Positions 6,636 to 14,947 of a DNA stretch of 18,438 bases are shown in pieces. Source of the DNA: Methylobacter sp. (lineage in GTDB: Bacteria > Pseudomonadota > Gammaproteobacteria > Methylococcales > Methylomonadaceae); the NCBI GenBank assembly GCA_023229605.1, contig JALNYY010000084.1, positions 1 through 18,438 on the forward strand, read 5' to 3'. A program made the translations under genes and the position numbers. The notes under the pieces were generated by a model. The model searched no databases. It saw only the letters and a list, made by a program, of their open reading frames with translations, and was not told the DNA's origin. How positions within the stretch are numbered: position 1 is the stretch's first letter; the number at the start of each line of letters is the position of its first letter.

Positions 6636-7262
6636 TCAATCCGAGAAAACATCGACACCCTTCGGCGCTTTAAACTCGAACAAGGTCTGTTTTAATGGCG
6701 GATTCAAAATAACATTGGAAAAATAAATGCGCGTCAGCTGGCCGAAGTTATCGCTCAACTCCATGCCGCCCAGCGTATCGTTGTTCAAACCGATCAAGAC
6801 ATATTTAAAGCTGCTTTCCTGGTTCTTGGGCAATAGCTTTATCCACATCAAGTCGCCATCGACCCCCTGTTGCGCCATCGTGAAGTTTTCATCCAGCGAT
6901 ATATCGCCGCTTAACAGCAACGCCGGTGTTGAGCCCACTGACTCGTCCAGTTTTTTAACGGTGACCTGCTCCAAATCGGTATCATAAAACCAGACTTTTC
7001 CCGACGTAGAGACAATCTGTTGCTGAAAAGGTTTTAAATAATCCCAGCGGAATTTCCCCGGCCGTTGCAGGTAAAAAACACCGTAACTGGTTTGGGTGGG
7101 ATTGCCCGCTTCATTAATCAATACCTGCTTAAAATCGGCGGTCAGCGATTTTGTATTCTTTAAAAACGCCTTCAACTGCTTGACCGGCTTATCTTCCGCA
7201 TGGCCCGGAGCATTAAAAAGCATCATGGCGATCAAACCGGCGAAAATTGTAATTTTACTCAT
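6636..7262 (-). CDS. lolA: Outer-membrane lipoprotein carrier protein
   Basis: A 208-residue periplasmic chaperone that takes lipoproteins from the LolCDE exporter to LolB at the outer membrane. A signal peptide is clear: MSKITIFAGLIAMMLFNAPGHA, with cleavage near A22. The mature part starts with the family pattern LKAFLKNTKSLTADFKQ, followed by YLQRPGKFRWDYLKPFQQQIVS and DTDLEQVTV, all typical of LolA, then the FTMAQQ and L.Q.T.F.F stretches near the end. The start has AAGGA seven bases upstream, just after the mrcB stop, 11 bp away. This suggests co-transcription and coupling with mrcB, so peptidoglycan synthesis and lipoprotein transport would be made together. Size and motifs are normal. 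Confidence 0.95.
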   Translation of the reverse strand: MSKITIFAGLIAMMLFNAPGHAEDKPVKQLKAFLKNTKSLTADFKQVLINEAGNPTQTSYGVFYLQRPGKFRWDYLKPFQQQIVSTSGKVWFYDTDLEQVTVKKLDESVGSTPALLLSGDISLDENFTMAQQGVDGDLMWIKLLPKNQESSFKYVLIGLNNDTLGGMELSDNFGQLTRIYFSNVILNPPLKQTLFEFKAPKGVDVFSD

Positions 7263-7273
7263 AAATATCCTTG

Positions 7274-9619
7274 TTAGTTATTCGGTAACAAATTATTAAT
7301 CATCGTTTCAATTTGATTAACAGGTGAATCCACGCACGGCGATGACTCTTCCGGCGCTGATCCGGCAATGAAAGGATACTGCTTTGCCCCCGAGCAATTT
7401 TCATTCGCCAGCAAGCCGTTAGCCGGATCGACCCAGGCCATCTTGATATTGTCCGGCGGAATCAGGTTCACCTGCTGGGTCGAAATCTGCTTCATTAATG
7501 AGGTCCAGACTTGCAAAGCGCCGCTTGCCCCGGTTAACCCGGCCGGCTTGTTATCGTCCCGGCCGATCCAGACCACGGCCAAATAATCGCCCGTGTAACC
7601 GGCAAACCAGCTGTCTTTTGAATCATTGGTCGTACCGGTTTTACCGACCAGACCATAATTTTCCGGGAACGACGAATACGCCGAGCGCCCGGTACCTTCA
7701 TGCATTACTTCCTGCAATATGGTATTGACGATATAAGTTACCGACGGGTCGAGCACCTGCCTCACCGTAAACGGATAACTTTGCAAGCGCGTTCCATCTG
7801 CGGCGACCACTGCCCTGATGCCTTTTAACGGCGTTGAAAATCCGTCACCGGCCAGCGTTTGATATATCTGGGTTACTTCCATCGGCGTCAAGTTTGCGGC
7901 TCCGAGCAGGAACGACGGAAATAAGTCTACCGGCCGGGTGATGCCCATGCTTCTTAATGTTTTAGCGACTCTGGCCACCCCAATATCCATCCCTATCCGC
8001 ACGGTAGCCAGGTTGTAGGAATGCGCCAGCGCCGTATGCAACCCTACCATGCCATGCTGTTCGTGATCATAGTTTTGAGGGCTCCAGTCGTTGCCGTGCG
8101 GCCCCTTAACCACGATGGACGTATCGCTGACCGGCGTGGTAATGGTGTACTTGTCCGGATATTCCAGCGCCGTCAAATAGACGACCGGCTTTATTAATGA
8201 ACCAATCGGCCTGACGGCGTCCAGGGCGCGATTAAACCCCGCGCCGGATTGTTCACGACCGCTCATCAGCGCCGCTATTTCGCCACTGTCCCTGCGCGTT
8301 ACTACGGCGGCGGATTCAAGGTCGTTAGCTTTAGGCAGCTTTTCCAGCTGGCTCAGTTTTTTAGCGGCCGTCTCCTCCAGCGCATCCTGAACCCGCGTAT
8401 CCAGCGTAGTGAAAATCCTCAGCCCCTCGGAGGTTAAATCTTCCTCCTTGTAATCCTGTCTTAACTGCCGCTTGACCAAGTCAAGAAATCCAGGATAGCG
8501 GTTGGTTGAGCGGTGGGTATTGGCGATCACGTTTAAAGGTTTTGCTTTTGCCGCTGCCGCCTGCTCTTTAGTGATATAGCCTTCCGCCTCCATCTCTTCC
8601 AACACCAGATTGCGCCGTTGCAGCGAGCGTTCGGCATAACGCCTCGGGTCGTACTCGGATGGTCCGCGAACCAACGCAATCAACGAGGCTATATGCTCCA
8701 AAGGCAAATCCTTTAAAGAGCTGCCGAAATAGAATTCGCTGGCCAGACCGAAGCCATGCACAGCGCTGACCCCATCCTGGCCGAGATAGATTTCATTCAA
8801 ATAGGCTTCGAGGATCTCGTCTTTGCTGTAGCGGTATTCCAGAATCAGCGCCATCAAGGCTTCTTTTACTTTACGCGACAAACTGCGTTCAGAGGTCAAA
8901 TAAAAATTCTTAACCAACTGCTGGGTGATCGTACTGCCGCCTTGCACCATATGACCGGCCAGCACATTCATCCACATGGCTCTGGCAATGCCCTTAAATG
9001 AGATGCCGATATGCTGATAAAAATCCCGGTCTTCCGAAGCCAACAACCCCTTAATCAGCGCATCCGGCGCTTCTTCCAGCTTAATCAAAATCCGGTCTTC
9101 TTTTATTCTGGGATATAAACTGCCGATTTGCACGGGATCCAAGCGCACAATGGCAAGGTCTTTGGCTTGCGACGCATCGACGATATTGGCAATGCCTGAC
9201 GCGGCAAAGTTTACCCGTATAACCGCACTGGGTTGGGCTTGATCCCAGAAGGTGAATTCTCTGGTTTTTACACTGATTTGCGGACCGCTTTTAAAATACG
9301 TGCCTTCCGAAGACAGCTGAGCATCCTGCCGGTAATGCAATGTCTGCAATAACTCTTCGAACTTCGCAGCAGTCAGGTTATAACCTGCATAAAGCTCTAC
9401 GGGGCTGGCATAAACCCGCGCCGGTATAGCCCAGCGCTTGCCTTCAAATTGGGTGCGTACGTTGTAATCCAGGTAGCCCAGATAACTCACTAATAAAAAC
9501 GCAAATCCGGCTATAAAAACCAGTACTGAATTTCTAAACCAATGTGAAGTCGATTTTTTGGGTGCTGATTTCTTCGTGTCGTATCGACCTGATCCGCGTT
9601 TTCTTGTTTTTTCTGCCAT
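7274..9619 (-). CDS. mrcB: Penicillin-binding protein 1B, bifunctional glycosyltransferase/transpeptidase
   Basis: A 781-residue class A penicillin-binding protein that builds and crosslinks peptidoglycan in the periplasm. In order it shows a basic cytoplasmic tail (1-28), one membrane helix (about 30-50), a UB2H-like region (about 70-160) and the family 51 glycosyltransferase. The last has catalytic E196 in ASEDRDF, then VQGGSTITQQLVKNFY at 225-240 and RKVKEALMALILE. The transpeptidase follows, with S474 in GSLIK, SYN at 534-536 and KTGTT at 660-664. The UB2H region identifies PBP1B rather than PBP1A; in E. coli it docks the activator LpoB. The ATG follows TATAAT-like DNA at 9655-9660. lolA follows directly. 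Confidence 0.95.
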   Translation of the reverse strand: MAEKTRKRGSGRYDTKKSAPKKSTSHWFRNSVLVFIAGFAFLLVSYLGYLDYNVRTQFEGKRWAIPARVYASPVELYAGYNLTAAKFEELLQTLHYRQDAQLSSEGTYFKSGPQISVKTREFTFWDQAQPSAVIRVNFAASGIANIVDASQAKDLAIVRLDPVQIGSLYPRIKEDRILIKLEEAPDALIKGLLASEDRDFYQHIGISFKGIARAMWMNVLAGHMVQGGSTITQQLVKNFYLTSERSLSRKVKEALMALILEYRYSKDEILEAYLNEIYLGQDGVSAVHGFGLASEFYFGSSLKDLPLEHIASLIALVRGPSEYDPRRYAERSLQRRNLVLEEMEAEGYITKEQAAAAKAKPLNVIANTHRSTNRYPGFLDLVKRQLRQDYKEEDLTSEGLRIFTTLDTRVQDALEETAAKKLSQLEKLPKANDLESAAVVTRRDSGEIAALMSGREQSGAGFNRALDAVRPIGSLIKPVVYLTALEYPDKYTITTPVSDTSIVVKGPHGNDWSPQNYDHEQHGMVGLHTALAHSYNLATVRIGMDIGVARVAKTLRSMGITRPVDLFPSFLLGAANLTPMEVTQIYQTLAGDGFSTPLKGIRAVVAADGTRLQSYPFTVRQVLDPSVTYIVNTILQEVMHEGTGRSAYSSFPENYGLVGKTGTTNDSKDSWFAGYTGDYLAVVWIGRDDNKPAGLTGASGALQVWTSLMKQISTQQVNLIPPDNIKMAWVDPANGLLANENCSGAKQYPFIAGSAPEESSPCVDSPVNQIETMINNLLPNN

Positions 9620-9654
9620 AACCTCTTACAACATTATCTTAATTACTGTTAGCT

Positions 9655-9660
9655 ATTATA
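9655..9660 (-). promoter_or_regulatory. Candidate -10 box for mrcB-lolA
   Basis: On the minus strand a perfect TATAAT lies 35 bp before the mrcB ATG. No good -35 hexamer sits 16-18 bp further upstream, so this is only a candidate for a sigma-70 start. Confidence 0.35.
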
Positions 9661-9871
9661 CATAGGAGGATTGCCTGAATCAGCAACCATCTGTTATCCA
9701 TGTTTACGCGACGGCACACAATTCCCTGTTTCTATCAACCGGTGCGCGTTGGCGCCTCTCTGACAGCAATAGTTGCTCTGATTTTCTGTTCCCGCCGAGC
9801 GTTACTGCCATTAAGTTAAGCACAATGACGCCCGCGACATTTGGACATCGTTTGCAGACTCACCTCTTTCA

Positions 9872-9896
9872 TCGCGGGCATGGCCCGCTCCTACAG
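9872..9896. repeat. REP element of the GCGGGC...GCCCGCTCCTACA type
   Basis: The palindrome GCGGGC-ATG-GCCCGC (9874-9888) is followed by TCCTACAG. This is the classic extragenic REP form known from Pseudomonas and other Gammaproteobacteria. It differs in sequence from the pair at 3034-3165, so the genome carries at least two REP-like classes. Confidence 0.65.
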
Positions 9897-10001
9897 CGCT
9901 TAATTTAATGACGCGCTCTGGGCCTGGAAAACAGAATTAAGTGCGCATCGCTTTAAAGCCCCCCGAGTCAACATCCATCCGCCGTCAGTACCAATGAAGT
10001 G

Positions 10002-10994
10002 CTATACAACCAGCACGATTTTTCCGGTGCTATGCCCGGTTTCAATCAATTCATGGGCTTTAGCGGCCTCTGCCAGCGGCAACTGTTTGCTGACATGGGT
10101 TTTTAACAGGCCTTTATCAAGCCATTGCGCACATTGATTTAAAATCTCAACATGCCGGTCTCGCGCCTCGGGCAAATCCCTGAGCATCGGCGTTAACATC
10201 AGCTCGAAGCCTATCAATAAATTACGCATTCGGGCCTCAGCCAAGCTCAATTCGCCCGGATCGAGCAAGGTCACCAGACGGCCAAAATGCGCTGTCGCCG
10301 GAATGCTTTCTTTAAACACTTCGGCTCCCACTGTATCAAAAACCAAATCGGCGCCTTTACCGCCGGTAAAGTCATTGACCGCATCGGCAAAACCGCCTTT
10401 GGTGTAAAGAATGGCTTCATCAGCGCCCAGCGCTTTGACAAATTCAGCTTTCTGTTCGGAACTCACCGTGGTAATCACTCGAGCTCCTTTCAGTTTTGCC
10501 AACTGTATCGCTATATGCCCCACCCCGCCTGCTCCGGCATGGATCAGTACGGTTTGCCCTGATTGCAACCCGCCGCGATCGAACAGGCCGCCCCACGCGG
10601 TAATCAACACCAGCGGCAATGCGGCGGCCTCGGTAAATGAGCAGGTTTCCGGCATCAAACTCGCCCAACGCTGGTCTATCACCGTATATTCGGCGTAATT
10701 GCCCTGCTCGCGGCCTAGTCCGCCATGACAAAACCAGACCTTATCGCCCGGTTTGAATTGGCTGACTGCGCTGCCTGTTTCGATGACCTCGCCTGCTCCG
10801 TCACAACCCAATACCGCGGGTAAGGAATTATCATAAAGCAGACCGTTACGCCTGATTTTGGTATCGACAGGATTAACGCCCGCGGCTTTAAGCCTGACTT
10901 TGATCTGTGTTGCCGTTGAAATTCCCGGCTCGTCAATATCTTGTAATTCCAGAACATCGGGGCTGCCGATTGCAGCCATCATTATCGCTTTCAT
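10002..10994 (-). CDS. Zinc-free MDR oxidoreductase, quinone-oxidoreductase-like
   Basis: A 330-residue cytoplasmic medium-chain dehydrogenase/reductase. The N-terminal GroES-like domain has AAGVNPVDTKIR and LGCDGAGEVIETG. The Rossmann domain carries the NADPH motif HAGAGGVGHIAIQLAK near 150-165. The catalytic and structural zinc cysteines of alcohol dehydrogenases are absent, which places it with NADPH:quinone reductases and related enone reductases (ZADH/QOR group). Such enzymes reduce quinones or reactive carbonyls; the substrate here is unknown. The ATG has AAGG upstream. It lies 89 bp downstream of nspC on the same strand, a gap large enough for its own promoter, so shared function with nspC is not implied. 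Confidence 0.85.
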   Translation of the reverse strand: MKAIMMAAIGSPDVLELQDIDEPGISTATQIKVRLKAAGVNPVDTKIRRNGLLYDNSLPAVLGCDGAGEVIETGSAVSQFKPGDKVWFCHGGLGREQGNYAEYTVIDQRWASLMPETCSFTEAAALPLVLITAWGGLFDRGGLQSGQTVLIHAGAGGVGHIAIQLAKLKGARVITTVSSEQKAEFVKALGADEAILYTKGGFADAVNDFTGGKGADLVFDTVGAEVFKESIPATAHFGRLVTLLDPGELSLAEARMRNLLIGFELMLTPMLRDLPEARDRHVEILNQCAQWLDKGLLKTHVSKQLPLAEAAKAHELIETGHSTGKIVLVV

Positions 10995-11083
10995 GTTTTT
11001 TAACCTTTTTGTATAAATAAAAATCTACAGGTCTATGCCTTAATGAGCGCTGAACCGCTAAAGTCGCTCCCCCTCTCTGAACC

Positions 11084-12226
11084 TTAATCGGCCAGCCATT
11101 GCAGGCGATAATCCTGATAATCATAGTGTTTAACTTTTTTTACCCGCAGGGAATTACTCAGGTAAATATCCGGCAGGTTGCAGCCATTAAACCGGTTCGC
11201 CTTGATCAGGGAGTAAGCACCGACATTTTTAAAAATAACTTTATCCCCAACTTCCAAAGGCTCTCTAAAGTGATATTTGCCGAACACATCCCCGGCCAGA
11301 CAGGTGCAGCCCGCCAAAATAGCCGTATATCGTCCATTCGGATCATGCTCGTGTAATTCAGGCTGACGCTGATATTCGAACACTTCGGGATTATGATTGA
11401 TAGAGGTATCCAGTATGGCGACGGTTTCGCCGTCACTGATAAAACCATCCAGCACAGTCGCCACCAAATACCCGGCCCGGCCTACAACCGCCTTGCCCGG
11501 TTCGATATAAACATCAAGGCCAAAATCGTTTTTCAGCTTTTTCACCAGCTCGACAAACGGGCGATGATCTTCGATTTGACCGAATAAATAGCCGCCGCCG
11601 ATATTCAGCCATTCAAGTTCAGCCAACCCTATCCCTAAATGCTGCTGAAGTTTCTCGACGGTTTTAATCAGCGGGATGAAATCGGTTGCCGAAAAAACAT
11701 TATGAACATGCAGCCCCTGAATTTGATCCAGGCAGACTGACCGGCTCAATTCCTCAATCGCAACACCCAGTTTTGAATGCTGCCGACACGGATCAAACCG
11801 GTCATCATGGAGAAAAGACAGTTTTGGATTAACTCTTAAGCCGATTGATGCCTGCGCCTCGGCCGCCTCAGAATACCGCCGATATTGAACCAAAGAATTG
11901 AAGCTGATATGAGTACACAGCGAACTTAACTCGTCCAGCTCATCCTGCCGTATACCGGGCGTTGTCAGATGGATACTGCCCTGCCCCGCCAGGATTTCAT
12001 CGGCCAGCCGCGCTTCGAACAAGGAGCTGACCGCGAAGCCGTCAACCAAGGGTTTCGCCATGTCCATCACGGCGGAAAAAGGCAATGATTTAATTGAATA
12101 TAAAACCTTGCAACCGCACTGGGCTCTGAGATCGGCTAAGGTCTCCAATACCTTGGCAACTTCTATCTCATCCAAAACGAAAGCCGGTGATGAATAAACG
12201 CTGTCTTTCAATACTTGAAAATCCAT
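11084..12226 (-). CDS. nspC: Carboxynorspermidine decarboxylase
   Basis: A 380-residue PLP enzyme of the alanine-racemase-fold decarboxylases. It removes CO2 from carboxynorspermidine or carboxyspermidine to give norspermidine or spermidine in the aspartate-semialdehyde-linked polyamine route. The PLP lysine is K46 in LYSIKSLPF. Further family marks are HNVFSATD near 174-181, the phosphate-binding GGGY near 209-212, EPGKAVV near 241-247 and the catalytic cysteine region AGCTCLAGD near 304-312. The length matches NspC (about 377), not the larger biosynthetic arginine or diaminopimelate decarboxylases. Its ATG shares one base with the stop of the cyclo-ligase gene (TGATG), so translation is probably coupled. 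The partner carboxynorspermidine synthase is not in this window. Confidence 0.92.
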   Translation of the reverse strand: MDFQVLKDSVYSSPAFVLDEIEVAKVLETLADLRAQCGCKVLYSIKSLPFSAVMDMAKPLVDGFAVSSLFEARLADEILAGQGSIHLTTPGIRQDELDELSSLCTHISFNSLVQYRRYSEAAEAQASIGLRVNPKLSFLHDDRFDPCRQHSKLGVAIEELSRSVCLDQIQGLHVHNVFSATDFIPLIKTVEKLQQHLGIGLAELEWLNIGGGYLFGQIEDHRPFVELVKKLKNDFGLDVYIEPGKAVVGRAGYLVATVLDGFISDGETVAILDTSINHNPEVFEYQRQPELHEHDPNGRYTAILAGCTCLAGDVFGKYHFREPLEVGDKVIFKNVGAYSLIKANRFNGCNLPDIYLSNSLRVKKVKHYDYQDYRLQWLAD

Positions 12227-12840
12227 CAGTTAAAAAACTGCCGTCCTTTACCGGCGTAGAGTGTTTTTTCTGTCATCACGTAATCCATAGCCACATCATG
12301 AGCATCCGCAGCAACTTGCTCAACCAACTGCGATTCAAAACAGACGCCAATCAACGCAGCATCGGCTCTGACAGTTTTCAATAAACGGTCATAATAACCC
12401 GCGCCATTACCCAAACGCCCGCCATTTCGATCAAAAGCCACGCCCGGCACCATCACGCAATCGAGCTGTTCAGGGGCGATTTCTTTCCCCGGCTCGCCCC
12501 ATCGCTGCTTGGGGGGCTCTAAAATCCCCCATATTCCCGGCACTAACTCAGCAAAATCTTCCAGCTTCCACAGCCCCAGTTTATTATGCCCCTGCTCATC
12601 TTTAGTGCAGTAAGGGATGACGATACACTTACCGGCTGTCAGTTCGCCTGACAATGCCGATTGCGTTCTTACTTCTGAACGGCAGTGGATATACCACATC
12701 ACGGTTTTGGCCTGCCGGTAAATCGGTTGCCCAATAAATTGCGCGCAAATCATCCGGCTTATAACATCCTTATCAACTTGCCCATTACGCGCATCGTATG
12801 CTGCACGACGCTGTTGGTTTTTCAGGTCATTCATCTGCAC
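12226..12840 (-). CDS. 5-formyltetrahydrofolate cyclo-ligase
   Basis: A 204-residue cytoplasmic enzyme (YgfA/MTHFS family) that uses ATP to turn 5-formyl-tetrahydrofolate into 5,10-methenyl-tetrahydrofolate, recycling a folate that inhibits C1 enzymes. Visible motifs are the N-terminal RRAAYDARN basic stretch, VMVPGVAFDRNGGRLGNGAGYYDR (about 128-151, the substrate/ATP-binding signature) and an IGVCFESQLV stretch near 164-173. The frame opens with GTG at 12840; the ATG at 12834, two codons in, is an equally good start. Neither has a strong ribosome site. It heads a unit with nspC and is divergent from mtdB, so a folate C1 step and the methanopterin C1 steps face each other across 142 bp. In many Gammaproteobacteria this gene instead follows zapA and 6S RNA, which are not seen here. 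Confidence 0.92.
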   Translation of the reverse strand: MQMNDLKNQQRRAAYDARNGQVDKDVISRMICAQFIGQPIYRQAKTVMWYIHCRSEVRTQSALSGELTAGKCIVIPYCTKDEQGHNKLGLWKLEDFAELVPGIWGILEPPKQRWGEPGKEIAPEQLDCVMVPGVAFDRNGGRLGNGAGYYDRLLKTVRADAALIGVCFESQLVEQVAADAHDVAMDYVMTEKTLYAGKGRQFFN

Positions 12841-12947
12841 TTATTTCATACCCTAGAAAACATAAAATTGTCTCGATGATACACAGATTCATCACCGGTT
12901 TAAAACTCAAATAGGTAAGCACATTTTTATTCTGCCGCTTTTTCTTT

Positions 12948-12978
12948 TATAATCGCTAGGATAAATACCTAAAGGAGA
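12948..12978 (+). promoter_or_regulatory. -10 box and strong ribosome binding site of the mtdB tandem
   Basis: A perfect TATAAT lies at 12948-12953 and AAGGAGA at 12972-12978, four bases before the ATG. The region about 17 bp upstream of the -10 box is T-rich without a clear TTGACA. The strong ribosome site fits a highly expressed C1 enzyme. Confidence 0.5.
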
Positions 12979-12982
12979 GATC

Positions 12983-13906
12983 ATGGAAAAGCCACTCATT
13001 GAAAAGCCATTCATTTTACATATGCTGACCACCGCTAAAAATCTTAGTCCATTTGATGTCAATATGGCATTGGATGCGGGCTGGATTTCTGCAATACCTT
13101 ATACCAATGTTGAACCCAGCGAAATTCAAGGCTTAGTGCAGGATGCCATTTTTTCCCGCAGCCCCAAAAACTTGAAACGCACCGGGATATTCATAGGTGG
13201 GCGCGATACAAAACAGGCGATGGATATGCTGAAAATGGCTAAACGCTCAATGTTCGCTCCTTTTGAAGTTTCCGTGTTCGCCGACCCTAGCGGCGCATTC
13301 ACCACCGCAGCCGGCATGGTTGCCGCGGCTGAACGTGAATTAATGACTAAATTCGACACTACTCTGGAAGGAAAAAACATTCTAGTACTGGGTGGAACCG
13401 GACCCGTTGGCCAAGTGGTCGCAGTAATTGCCGCTCAAGGCGGAGCGCACGTGAAACTTATTGGTCGTCAATTGGACAAGGCGCAAGCCATTGCCGACAT
13501 GTGCAACAATGAATTCGGCGACGGCAAAATTACTATTGAAGCCGGCGCAGACGCGGATAAAGGGGAATACATCAAAACAGCTGATGTGATCTTTGCGACC
13601 GGTGCTGCCGGCATCGAATTATTAAGCGCGGAACTTGTCGCATCGGCTCCGCAACTTAAAGTTGCCGCCGATGTCAATGCCGTACCGCCATCAGGTATCG
13701 CGGGCGTTGACGCCTTCCATAACGGCACTCCCATTCAAGGCTCAAACAGCGGCGCTGTCGGCTTGGGCGCCATGGCAATCGGCAACATTAAATACCAGAC
13801 TCAAATCATGTTGTTGAAAAAAATGATCAGTACCGATAAGCCTGTTTATCTGCATTTTGAGCATGCCTTTGAAACCGCAAGAGACTATATTAAATCAAAC
13901 TCTTGA
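12983..13906 (+). CDS. mtdB: NAD(P)-dependent methylene-tetrahydromethanopterin dehydrogenase (paralogue 1)
   Basis: A 307-residue cytoplasmic enzyme that oxidises methylene-H4MPT to methenyl-H4MPT, the first redox step after formaldehyde binds the pterin. Family marks are ILHMLT, SPFDVNMALDAG at 22-33, RTGIFIGGRD at 66-75, VFADPSGAFTTAA at 98-110 and DVNAVPP at 230-236. The dinucleotide loop GGTGPVG is at 137-143. After the second strand of the Rossmann fold comes GRQLDKAQA (161-169), nearly the GRKLDKAQA I recall for NADP-dependent MtdA, so NADP preference is inferred. The N-terminus carries a short extension, where a 15-bp unit is repeated (EKPLI, EKPFI). Paralogue 2 follows 43 bp downstream. 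NADP-specific MtdC is an alternative name, but the overall pattern is MtdB-like. Confidence 0.9.
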   Translation: MEKPLIEKPFILHMLTTAKNLSPFDVNMALDAGWISAIPYTNVEPSEIQGLVQDAIFSRSPKNLKRTGIFIGGRDTKQAMDMLKMAKRSMFAPFEVSVFADPSGAFTTAAGMVAAAERELMTKFDTTLEGKNILVLGGTGPVGQVVAVIAAQGGAHVKLIGRQLDKAQAIADMCNNEFGDGKITIEAGADADKGEYIKTADVIFATGAAGIELLSAELVASAPQLKVAADVNAVPPSGIAGVDAFHNGTPIQGSNSGAVGLGAMAIGNIKYQTQIMLLKKMISTDKPVYLHFEHAFETARDYIKSNS

Positions 13907-13949
13907 GTCTAAACTTTCGGATTAACCCGCATAATAAAAAGGAACTCTA

Positions 13950-14867
13950 ATGGCGAAACGCAGCATTCTTCATATGCTTGACCCCATGCCGAACAACAGT
14001 CCATTCGACATTAACATGGCGCTGGATGCAGGGTTTGATGTGCTTATTCCGTACAGCAACGTCAAGCTGGATAGCATTTATGGACTGACCCAAGACGCGA
14101 CTTTCTCCCGCAGCCCGTCAGGCGTTAAGCGCACCGGCATTTTTATTGGCGGCCGCGACTTAGGTTTGGCCATGGACATGCTGAACACAAGCAAGCAAGC
14201 GATGGTTTCGCCTTTTGAAATATCGGTTTTTGCTGACCCTAGCGGCTCTTTCACTACGGCTGCGGCATTGGTTACATGTGCAGAGAAAGAGCTGAAAGCA
14301 AAACACAACAAAGAACTGAAAGAGTGCTCAATTGTTATTTTTGGCGGAACAGGCCCTGTAGGGATTGCGACGGGCATTATTGCCTCCTTAGCCGGCGCCG
14401 ATGTGACACTAACCGACCACTTATCAATTGACACGGCTTTGGATGTTTCTAAAGCCTACAATCGCCGTTTTAATTGCACCCTCAAAGGAGACTTAGCCAG
14501 TTCCGAAGCGGATAAAGTCCGGCTGGTGGCCGATGCCGATATTATTTTCTGTACTGCAAAAGCAGGCGTTCAAGTTTTAAACGCAGGCGTACTAAAAGAG
14601 GCAACGCAACTGAAAGTAGCTGCTGATGTTAACGCAGTCCCGCCTTTCGGTATAGAGGGCGTCAAAAACGATGATTGCGGCGCACCACTTAGCCACGCGA
14701 CAAATGCCCAGGGTGCAGTAGGCATTGGGGCTTTAGCTATCGGGAATGTTAAATTTCAACTACAGCATGAATTATTGCAAGCAATGCTGGGGCCTGAGCA
14801 ACCCTTGTATATTGACTTCAGATATGCGTTTAACAAAGCCAGAGAAATGCAACTCGGTCCCGTGTAA
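13950..14867 (+). CDS. MtdB-like methylene-tetrahydromethanopterin dehydrogenase (paralogue 2)
   Basis: A 305-residue paralogue of the gene before it, with about half the residues identical by eye. It keeps SILHMLDP, SPFDINMALDAGF at 17-29, RTGIFIGGRD at 61-70, VFADPSGSFTTAA at 93-105, the GGTGPVG loop at 132-138 and DVNAVPP at 226-232. Its N-terminus is closer than paralogue 1 to what I recall of Methylobacterium MtdB. After the second Rossmann strand it reads TDHLSID (155-161) instead of GRQLDKAQA, with an acidic residue where paralogue 1 has Arg; that usually favours NAD over NADP. Ribosome site AAGGA lies about eight bases before the ATG. The 43-bp gap suggests one transcript with paralogue 1. 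No truncation is seen, so it is probably a working enzyme; its real cofactor and pterin are unproven. Confidence 0.88.
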   Translation: MAKRSILHMLDPMPNNSPFDINMALDAGFDVLIPYSNVKLDSIYGLTQDATFSRSPSGVKRTGIFIGGRDLGLAMDMLNTSKQAMVSPFEISVFADPSGSFTTAAALVTCAEKELKAKHNKELKECSIVIFGGTGPVGIATGIIASLAGADVTLTDHLSIDTALDVSKAYNRRFNCTLKGDLASSEADKVRLVADADIIFCTAKAGVQVLNAGVLKEATQLKVAADVNAVPPFGIEGVKNDDCGAPLSHATNAQGAVGIGALAIGNVKFQLQHELLQAMLGPEQPLYIDFRYAFNKAREMQLGPV

Positions 14868-14890
14868 ACCAAAATAACAAGCAGCTCTGT

Positions 14891-14947
14891 TAGCCAAGTT
14901 TTACTGATAATCCAGGTTTCCACGCTTTAACGTGGAAACCTTGGCTA
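14891..14947. terminator. Nested hairpin between convergent mtdB tandem and gacA
   Basis: An inner perfect 10-bp stem GGTTTCCACG / CGTGGAAACC (14915-14924, 14931-14940) with a 6-base loop sits inside an outer 8-bp pair TAGCCAAG / CTTGGCTA (14891-14898, 14940-14947). It abuts the gacA stop at 14948. There is no T-tract on either strand, but position and symmetry suit a two-way transcription end or RNA-processing barrier. Confidence 0.6.

Larger units (their letters stand above)
9620..10001. other. 382-bp gene-free stretch upstream of mrcB
   Basis: No reading frame worth calling is seen. It holds the mrcB promoter region near its left end, a REP-type palindrome at 9872-9896 and otherwise unstructured sequence up to the stop of the MDR oxidoreductase. 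The segment 9700-9860 matches nothing I recognise; it may be a decayed gene. Confidence 0.6.

Noticed and set aside
10002..12840. One three-gene operon linking the MDR oxidoreductase to nspC and the cyclo-ligase
   Set aside because: The last two overlap, but the 89-bp gap before the oxidoreductase allows an independent promoter, and no shared pathway is evident.
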